Shown one piece after another: positions 59,701 through 64,000 of a stretch of 64,000 nt of DNA (its first letter is position 1; each line of letters opens with the position of its first letter). The notes beneath the pieces were generated by a model that did not search any database, was not told where the DNA came from, and was given only the letters and a program-made list of their open reading frames with translations. A program made the position numbers and the translations under genes. This DNA is from Beroe forskalii (Eukaryota; Ctenophora; Nuda; Beroida; Beroidae). The stretch lies in assembly GCA_011033025.1 (NCBI GenBank), contig WFMF01000023.1, forward strand, positions 310,001 through 374,000, given 5' to 3'.

Positions 59701-62700
59701 GCATTACTGATGTTTGTATTTAATAAAGCCGCATTAACAACAGTCAGCTCAACACTTTCAGATCCTGATAATATAGAGATAGTGTATTCCATGATGTGAA
59801 AATCATAGAACTCTTAATTCATTCATATTATACGCAGTTCATTGTAAACAAGTTTCATTGCCCTGATAGTAAAGAAATTAACTGATAATTCTAAAAACAA
59901 CACCGGGTTGTTCCGACTCGGGGCTCTGAAAAGTTCGACAGTGTACTTTACTATACATTTTGACTGAGCTGAAATCTGACAATATCCAAACAATGACTCA
60001 TTGTTTGTTCATTAAGTGAAAAACATTTCTCTTTCTAAGTCCAAACGAATTGGCAAGCTGTTAAGGCTTTGCTTAGACCAAATAAAACCACTCTTAATTT
60101 CCAACTCTCTTTTTCCGAAGGATTGGGACTTAGCATCCCAAAAGTTCCCGAGTGTGTGACCCCTATAGCAATACCCTTAGTTTATAACCCTATATGTTAT
60201 AGGGAGAATTTCGTGGTAAAACTGCTCTGTTGGCGCTGAGCCAATCATTGTCTGGAAAACCGTGCGTTGTGAGGTAACAGGAGGTTGCTTGCGTAGTGGT
60301 CCAAATATCAGCATATTTTGGTGTTTACCCGGGTTTTGAAAATATACACATATTTTATGTCTTATTCCGGTATTTCTTCAGGATTCATCGTACGATCCTT
60401 GATTCTCTGACATTTTTACGCAGTCCTGCGGCTCTTTTACTTTGTAATTTGTTAGGCTTCTAGTGCTGATTTAGACCATGTTTTGTGGGATTTAGACTCA
60501 GCTTCAATCGTCTAGCAACGTCCTATGTTATGAATAATTGAATAAGTAAAAGGTTTGAAGAATAAGTGAATAAATAAAAGGTTTGAAGAATAAGTGAATA
60601 AGTAAAAGGTTTGAAGAATAAGTGAATAAGTAAAAGGTCATAACGTTTAATTGCAGATGTCAGGCGAACTCAGCAACTCCTAAATCATTATGCTAAGGAC
60701 CACTTAGGTTAATTTCAGGTTACTAACTAATTTCTATGATAAGGTTAATGAGAGTACCTACTGTGCTTATCATTCTCTTTGGTAATAAGACGGAGAAGTC
60801 CTGGTAAATAGTGGCACTTCACTCTTTAAACCCCTGGTACTCCACTCTTTGAATCCTTGGTACTTAAGCGACACTTCATTCCATCAAATCCCTGCTAATT
60901 TCAATCTACTAGGTTAAGTTGCACACTTAGCCATGTCCATATGCAAATTGCAAGAGTTAATTAGCACTGTCAGACCCACTTCAGGTTGTCATGGAAACGA
61001 TTATATCACAATAACGTTTTGTAATAATTATCATTACCGTGTTAAAAGTTCGACACAAGTCTGACTAACATTGGAAGGGGGTATAATAATTGCAGAATCT
61101 CTTGACCGGTACTTTTGGAGCTTCCCATCGCTTGTAATTCTCTTGTAACCTATCCTTTTGTGCTGCTAGACTCTTCTTACAGTCTTCCTGATTTCTTGAT
61201 TGGGATGGATCTAGGTCCGCTAAAATTGAGATTTGAGTCCTATGATTGCTTTATTGGGGTGGAAGCAGGTCTAGGTCGGCTACAAATAAGTCCTATGGTT
61301 GGTTTATGGGGGTGGAAGGAGGTCTAGGTTAGCTACAATTGAGTCCTACGGTTGATAAGTCTGAGCCTCACAAGAGGGGTGGGAGCTGGCAGTGTTATGA
61401 TTCATAGAATCATTGAAGCTGACGGTTACTTGGGTCATTGGTTACATTGATTGTATTATTAATGATTATTGGTAGTGTGATAATTGACAGTATTATTAAT
61501 GATTATTGGCAGTGTGATAATTGACAGTATTATTACCCACAGTATTATTGACGCTTGTCCGCACAGGTTTTCAGTAAGAACTCTACAGAAAACATCATTT
61601 AGGAGTGTTATCAAGGCTACAGAAACCATTCATGATGTAACGAAGACATGAGAATAATTATGATAATTATAAATTCTATCAAAATGCTGTACGTTATTCG
61701 GATTTTCTCAGAATTGACAAAAACTGAGGAATCCCGAACTGCTGCATTAAAGTTAAAATTACAGTTTGGAATTCTTCAGACTCCTATATTATCACATACC
61801 TGCCTTGTAGAAGTTTAGACCGGATAAAATGCGGTAAAACTGAAGAAAACAGCTCTTCTTTCAATCCTCTGACTTTACGATATTCCGAATATAGCCAGCC
61901 AAGAACCCTTTTAATTAACGGTATTAATAGCCTATCCCCTAATTGGTAGACAATTTATAACTTCATTATTCGTTCAATGAAACTTCTAATTCAATTAGTA
62001 TAAACTTTATCTGAAGTCCTCGTTCAATTCGTCCTTAACGCTAAAATTTATATCCAAGATTATGGTTTTTCAATTTTTTGTTTTTTTCAATTCTCAATAT
62101 TTTTAAAACCCGTGTTTTTTTTGGGACCTTCTGATAATTCCCCTTTGTTCTTTGGCCTTGGCCCTTGGGGCAGAATTTGGGGAAAAGGTTTTCCAAATCC
62201 TTTCTGTGTTCAGCCCTTCCAAAGCAACGGATAAACAATAGCTTTGTGCAGGGCAAAGGGAAAAAAGGGGAGGGGTTTCAAATTATTCGTAAAACCCTTT
62301 TATTTCCATTAATTTTTATATTTTCAATACCCGACCCAAACCTCTGTGTTTTTCATCCTACAACATGATGTTCTTTATTTTTCTTTTGTTTAATAGTCTC
62401 ATTTTAAAAAAAGACTATTGGCTGGGGTTTATCCCCCTTAAAAGCATTTTACACCCAAAACCTGGCATTGGGGTTTTCTTCAAATCTTCCCTTTTTTCAC
62501 ACCTTTGCCACCCCCACATAAAAGTTTTGGGTAGAGCACCTCATCAGTAATTCCGAGTGTTCTAGTTATTCATCTTGATTAGTGATGTCAGATGGTGTTG
62601 CCAGATAGTAAGTTACATCTATCTTGAAAACATCTAAACATCACTGGTCGTGGTGGCAGTAAAAACTCGTGTTTTTATTGTTTATGATTTCAGGAACAGG

Positions 62701-64000
62701 CGGAATAATGTAGGAGGAATAAAGAAGAAATGCAGTAACAACTACTTGACACCAGACCACAAAAACCCAGCACACACTTGTAAGTGAAATCCTGTACTGG
62801 ATAAACACTACCAATTTGAGAGTTTGAGAGCTGGGACATGTTCATTTTATGTTCATCGGTCTGAAGATTTATTAGAAAAATATCTGTAGTTCATTTTAAA
62901 TTACAGTTGTTAGTGTATCCATGAAACGTAAAGAATATTCGCGATCGTAAGTTCATAAGATATGGAATACCAACTTCTGAATATAACTTACAATAAGATA
63001 TGGAAAGTCAACTCCTAAAGGAAATATAACTTACAATAAGATATGGAAAGTCAACTCCTAAAGGAAATATAACTTACAATAAGATATGGAAAGTCAACTC
63101 CTAAAGGAAAATAACATTTCCCCTTTGCTAGGTCAGTCAAGCAACATCCTAATACTTTACTAGGTCAGTCAAGCAACATCCTAACACTTTACTAGGTTAG
63201 TCAAGCAACATCCTAATACTTTGCTAGGTAAGTCAAGCAACACTCTAATACTTTGCTAGGTAAGTCAAGCAACATCCTAACACTTTACTAGGTAATCAAA
63301 GCTTTAAAGCAACACCCTTGATTGCCCTGGCTGGAATCCGATAGAAACTATTTCCATTTTATTTTGGTTATTAAGAATGGTTCAGCTTGCTTCCTATCCT
63401 ATGTTTCGTGCATTAACTCGTTTACTCCACTCTACCCCTCGTTCACCCCCTTTCACCCCTTCTTTACCCTCTTAACCCCCTCATATCACTATATTCACCC
63501 CCTCTATACCCCCTCCTCATCCCCTCTTAACCCCCTCATACCATTATGTTTCAACCTCATCAGGATCTGAGAAGTTAAAGGAGTATTACAGACAAGACCT
63601 GTCAGCCTATTACTTCGACAGAAACAGGGAGGCTTTTGACGCTATTGTTAACTACTATTTATCAGGTATTAGCTTCAATTAGTCGCTACAAGCAAATAAT
63701 GATTGAGTTAGTGACTAATTAACTGTAATTAATCATGGTGAATGGTAACATAATTATTTATTTGACCTATTAAAGCCGCGCGCGCTGAAACTTCACTATT
63801 GGAGGAGAGATGAGGTTTCGCGCGCTACGCCGATGTGTGGCAAATTGTGGCAAAACGTGTTTGGCCGTTAGCCAATAATTCCATATCAAGTCGTGTCTTT
63901 CATTCACCCATTTCCAAATATGTCTTAAAATCTCCTCCGATTTGCCCCCTCCTCAACAGACGGTCAGATCCCCTATCTCTGCGATACGATGGACGAGGGT
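35744..64000 (+). CDS. Inferred Kv-type K+ channel gene: N-terminal exons plus start of T1 domain (3' part outside window)
   Basis: Proposed exons: 35744-35780 (ATG start), 36058-36154 or 46437-46503, 47257-47331, 48382-48483, 62694-62779, 63564-63665, 63960-64000 onward. Apart from the join between 62779 and 63564, the phases fit: 1|1, 2|2, 2|2, 2|2, then 1|1 between the last two. The last two exons carry the T1 signature (see separate entry). The first exons encode a glycine-rich or basic, low-complexity cytoplasmic N-terminus, usual for Kv channels. The membrane segments should lie to the right of the window. Joining 62779 directly to 63564 makes TGA, so a small exon is missing or one base is wrong. 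The gene is also the host of the antisense cathepsin gene. The T1 end is solid; the 28-kb reach to 35744 is inference. Confidence 0.45.
36058..36154 (+). CDS. Candidate alternative N-terminal exon A (glycine-rich)
   Basis: After GTTGCAG the open frame reads GGNPFNRSGVTANGNAGYG and SRKWVAGDYS, ending TTCAGT|GTGAGT. It enters in phase 1 and leaves in phase 2. The other two frames contain stops. No family match to a fold; it would be a flexible cytoplasmic leader. Confidence 0.45.
36155..37396. other. Intron sequence, no exon seen
   Basis: 36160-36240 repeats GTTGTCATGGTG words. The rest is AT-rich. Cysteine-poor antisense copies of the cathepsin C-terminal repeat continue to about 37370. Confidence 0.35.
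37397..39790 (-). CDS. Secreted C1A cathepsin with trefoil-like and PAN-like C-terminal regions
   Basis: A papain-family cysteine protease, complete in three exons: 39790-39506, 39268-39005, 38869-37397 (673 aa). Residues 1-20 are a signal peptide (LSPVLLILVTLLTPQLRA). Residues 84-150 resemble the I29 inhibitory prodomain. The mature enzyme starts near VDWAARGA (184), with oxyanion Gln198, catalytic Cys204 (GCGACWAFG), His352 (PDHAVLLVGY) and Asn368 (IKNSWGPDWG), so it should be active. An acidic linker (EDEEEEFE) leads to a Cys-paired β-trefoil, ricin-B-like region (about 435-555). A PAN/apple-like region follows (about 571-632), then two CxxGECR repeats, ending in a stop within a related nucleotide repeat. 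Upstream of the ATG are TCTCAG and a TTTTATATCC box. The gene lies antisense inside the Kv-type gene. Its third exon is much more GC-rich than its surroundings. Confidence 0.92.
39248..39344 (-). repeat. 29-bp exact duplication including the exon 2 splice acceptor of the cathepsin gene
   Basis: The block at 39248-39276 (exon 2 start plus CTTCAG acceptor on the minus strand) is repeated exactly at 39316-39344, 68 bp upstream in the intron. Use of the upstream copy would add 68 nt and shift the frame. Confidence 0.85.
39791..46152. other. Long intron of the Kv-type gene, no secure exon
   Basis: Mostly AT-rich. 41698-41721 is a short hairpin (11-bp arms, AACAAGCATAG). 41750-41830 is CGCG-rich. 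TACCTTATA(A/T)GGGCAT words occur near 42333 and 42351 and again near 53348. TTAATTAACAGGG is duplicated at 43658 and 43690. 43440-43530 carries recurrent TTACCA/TTGG words. See also the frame at 44640. Confidence 0.4.
44640..44960 (+). CDS. Unrecognised 106-codon open frame with hydrophobic N-terminus
   Basis: It starts MSFCSYQILYLLLLGVASYC, which looks like a signal peptide, followed by ~80 residues including five further cysteines, and stops at 44958-44960. No family is recognised. There is no obvious TATA box or poly(A) signal tied to it, and a 106-codon frame can arise by chance in 64 kb. It would be a small secreted protein if real. Confidence 0.2.
   Translation: MSFCSYQILYLLLLGVASYCCFITTSDVQLTQLCKSVADTKSTMLRSNDSDYWQLPAYFRVQAAAVMQESVISALKCARIGSLHSEMGCKRLGSAFLMQNYCNVTI
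46153..46412. repeat. 15-bp minisatellite (TTGACACCAGTTTAC)
   Basis: About 16 degenerate copies of TTGACACCAGTT(T/A)AC with spacing of 15 bases. It lies directly upstream of exon B. The same word returns at 56507-56578. Confidence 0.85.
46437..46503 (+). CDS. Candidate alternative N-terminal exon B (basic)
   Basis: After CCAATGTCTGTAG the frame reads KRMKSSVFRDNRKKAKFSGW, ending GGACGCA|GTAAGT. It enters in phase 1 and leaves in phase 2, exactly like exon A, so it could replace A between 35780 and 47257. It also contains an internal ATG (46445) and could be an alternative first exon. Strongly basic. Confidence 0.45.
46504..47256. other. Intron with short repeats
   Basis: 46735-46830 has recurrent TCCTTTTCACATAC and CTGTCCCAT words. 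No exon seen. Confidence 0.35.
47257..47331 (+). CDS. Candidate N-terminal exon C (basic helix)
   Basis: After GATGTACTTTAG the frame reads RQFSEEGRKVARKNRQKI and ISNIFQ, ending CCAAGC|GTAAGT. Phase 2 in and 2 out. Two ATG codons in the same frame at 47243 and 47246 would allow it to act as a first exon beginning MMYFRRQF. Amphipathic, basic composition. Confidence 0.5.
48382..48483 (+). CDS. Candidate N-terminal exon D (Gln/Ala/Pro-rich)
   Basis: After GGCTTCTATCAG the frame reads RAFSQDPSAFAQNPAGIPSF then QEQTEEDRTASQA, ending GCGGG|GTGAGT. Phase 2 in and 2 out. It joins C upstream and 62694 downstream in frame. Low-complexity linker; no known domain. Confidence 0.5.
48484..51795. other. 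Intron, no exon seen
   Basis: 49042-49110 repeats ATCAAAAAGTTT-type 19-bp words. 51398-51430 has two copies of GTTGCCATGTGAACTGGATA. 47940-48002 (in the preceding intron) has two copies of TGGAACAACCGTACAAAC. No splice-bounded frame was convincing. Confidence 0.4.
51796..52093 (+). CDS. Candidate exon E (His/Ala-rich), placement in the gene unresolved
   Basis: A strong acceptor (CCCTTTGCCTACCCCAG) is followed by 99 open codons, including AHKFQGGAHYSAAHSASHHH and TPTSPRPTNKQLNGEDLVKT, ending TACAAG|GTAACC. Phase 2 in suits exon D, but phase 0 out does not suit 62694, so another exon or another use is needed. The final ~22 bases and the donor are repeated downstream as a minisatellite. Confidence 0.4.
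52072..52735. repeat. 39-43-bp minisatellite carrying repeated donor-like and X-box-like motifs
   Basis: About 16 units with GGGGGAGGATGCGTATCTTA, CAAGGTAA or CAAGGTATT and ACCATGGTAAC. It starts within the end of candidate exon E. Nearly every unit has TACAAG|GTAA or TACAAG|GTAT and a palindromic TACCATGGTAAC word close to the RFX X-box consensus. Confidence 0.9.
52740..53984. other. Intron, no exon seen
   Basis: 52905-52990 has two copies of a ~60-bp block with ATTAAGAAACTATTGCTAAT. 53090-53160 has CAGCGGCAGCCAATGAAATG twice. No coding support. Confidence 0.4.
53985..54176. repeat. GTATAAACAG-type tandem repeat flanking the hAT element
   Basis: Degenerate ~18-bp units such as GTATAAACAGTATGGA and GTATAAACAGTGCTAT. 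The array resumes at 55311 after the inserted element. Confidence 0.8.
54177..55310. mobile_element. hAT-type non-autonomous element, 1134 bp, with 8-bp target duplication
   Basis: The TIRs CAGAGGCGTGCCGTGG and CCACGGCACGCCTCTG are exact. ATAAACAG flanks both ends (54169-54176, 55311-55318). CAG(A/T)GGCG ends with 8-bp duplications are typical of hAT transposons. The duplication word also occurs in the host repeat, so it is supportive rather than decisive. A second CTAGGCGTGCCGTGAAAT copy at 54454 suggests nested or rearranged structure. Interior 54715-55035 is a ~65-bp tandem repeat (ATCTAATGATCCGATGTACC). No transposase frame. Confidence 0.85.
55319..56490. other. Intron, no exon seen
   Basis: 55943-55980 has GTGTGTTCTGTAGTCT twice. 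The open frames at 55510-55749 (minus) and 55967-56170 (plus) show no family motif. Confidence 0.35.
56500..56578. repeat. Short second array of the TTGACACCAG repeat
   Basis: Four to five 15-16-bp units (CTTGACACCAGTCTAT) match the array at 46153-46412, 10 kb away. Confidence 0.75.
57025..57100. repeat. Hairpin with 21-bp perfect arms
   Basis: The arm beginning GATTTGATTTCTTTGTCCAT (57025-57045) is exactly inverted at 57080-57100, with a 34-base AT-rich loop. Confidence 0.85.
57111..57244. repeat. ~134-nt long imperfect hairpin
   Basis: CTGCCTTGCACGATACTCTG on the left arm pairs with its near complement around 57205-57225. Pairing extends through TTCCTAGGA to CAATAATC at the base. The arms are ~55 nt with few mismatches and a ~20-nt loop. 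The short frame at 57292-57483 just downstream has no recognised motif. Confidence 0.7.
58050..59350. promoter_or_regulatory. Cluster of CACGTG (E-box) and X-box-like motifs
   Basis: Nine CACGTG hexamers are seen (near 58056, 58075, 59067, 59089, 59132, 59144, 59157, 59322, 59344), five of them within ~90 bases. Chance expectation in 1.3 kb is about 0.3. X-box-like GTTGCCATGGTAAC (58028) and GTCACCATGGTAAC (59305) lie beside them. Candidate intronic enhancer; function is inference. Confidence 0.4.
59351..62693. other. Intron with several small tandem repeats, no exon seen
   Basis: 60540-60640: 28-bp repeat (AAAGGTTTGAAGAATAAGTG), about four copies. 61197-61352: ~65-bp repeat (GGTCTAGGTCGGCTACAA), three copies. 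61448-61540: ~45-bp repeat (GTATTATTAATGATTATTGG), two to three copies. 62045-62540 has unusually long homopolymer runs and may be low-quality sequence. Confidence 0.5.
62694..62779 (+). CDS. Candidate exon F, probable start of the T1 domain
   Basis: After TATGATTTCAG the frame reads NRRNNVGGIKKKCSNNYLTP then DHKNPAHT, ending CACACTT|GTAAGT. The other two frames have stops. The NVGG followed by a basic strand resembles the first strand and turn of Kv T1 domains (INVGG). Phase 2 in fits exon D; phase 1 out (a lone T) would give TGA if joined to 63564. Confidence 0.5.
62780..63563. repeat. Intron with two minisatellites
   Basis: 62975-63110: ~52-bp unit (ATAAGATATGGAAAGTCAAC), three copies. 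63125-63297: ~30-bp unit (TTTACTAGGTCAGTCAAGCA), six copies; two contain CTAGGTAAGTC, a strong-looking donor. 62906-62945 is a possible micro-exon (TTACAG before it, GATC|GTAAGT after) but its phase does not suit 63564. Confidence 0.7.
63564..64000 (+). CDS. Kv channel tetramerisation (T1/BTB) domain exons, partial
   Basis: Two exons, 63564-63665 and 63960-64000 (intron 63666-63959, phase 1). They encode SEKLKEYYRQDLSA, YYFDRNREAFDAIVNYYLSD and GQIPYLCDTMDEG. The YFDRNRxxFDAIxxYY core is the hallmark of the T1 domain of Shaker-type voltage-gated K+ channels ([21 protein letters not shown]). This cytoplasmic domain assembles four subunits and fixes subfamily compatibility. The channel's six membrane segments and selectivity filter would follow to the right. 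Subfamily cannot be set from this piece; KCTD-type BTB proteins are the main alternative, but FDRNR favours Kv. Confidence 0.82.

Noticed and set aside
62906..62945. Micro-exon bridging 62779 and 63564
   Set aside because: Its entry phase fits, but its exit phase is 2 while 63564 needs 1, giving a stop soon after.

Overview
This window is animal nuclear DNA. Genes are split by GT-AG introns, the intergenic space and introns are AT-rich, and tandem repeats and small transposons make up much of the sequence. The recognisable proteins are RBM25, POT1, a C1A cathepsin and a voltage-gated K+ channel T1 domain. Together they point to an invertebrate metazoan; a non-bilaterian such as a ctenophore or cnidarian is possible, but I cannot fix the species. 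There are no bacterial or viral features.

Layout: 1-2768 holds the 5' half of an RBM25 splicing factor on the minus strand, running off the left edge. 2866-16100 has no secure gene. It contains a degenerate ~250-bp satellite (4930-6950 and 9000-9460) split by a ~2-kb foldback element whose arms are built of GATC/GGCGCC palindromes around a CCCTAA/TTAGGG core. It also holds several short TIR elements, a perfect 68-bp palindrome and a GC-rich inverted-repeat cluster. 16656-23672 is a 7-kb array of a 40-bp satellite (~175 copies), ended by a TIR element at 23673-23921. 24638-25715 is an intronless POT1-like OB-fold gene whose frame is broken once. 26-35 kb is repeat-rich: a 15-bp minisatellite cut by a TIR element, a 47-bp minisatellite, and a 1.5-kb pyrimidine array.

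From 35744 to the right edge a single plus-strand transcription unit is inferred. A chain of small phase-compatible exons (35744, 36058, 46437, 47257, 48382, 62694) leads to two exons of a Kv-channel tetramerisation (T1) domain at 63564 and 63960, with the rest beyond the window. Two of the small exons (36058 and 46437) have the same entry and exit phases, so alternative N-termini are possible. A complete three-exon cathepsin gene with a trefoil-like and a PAN-like region lies on the opposite strand inside this unit (37397-39790). The long introns also carry a 1.1-kb hAT-type non-autonomous element, a minisatellite that repeats both a splice donor and an RFX X-box-like motif, and a cluster of CACGTG sites.

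Limits: all exon joins were made by eye from splice signals, reading phase and remembered family motifs. No alignment, RNA evidence or database search was available.
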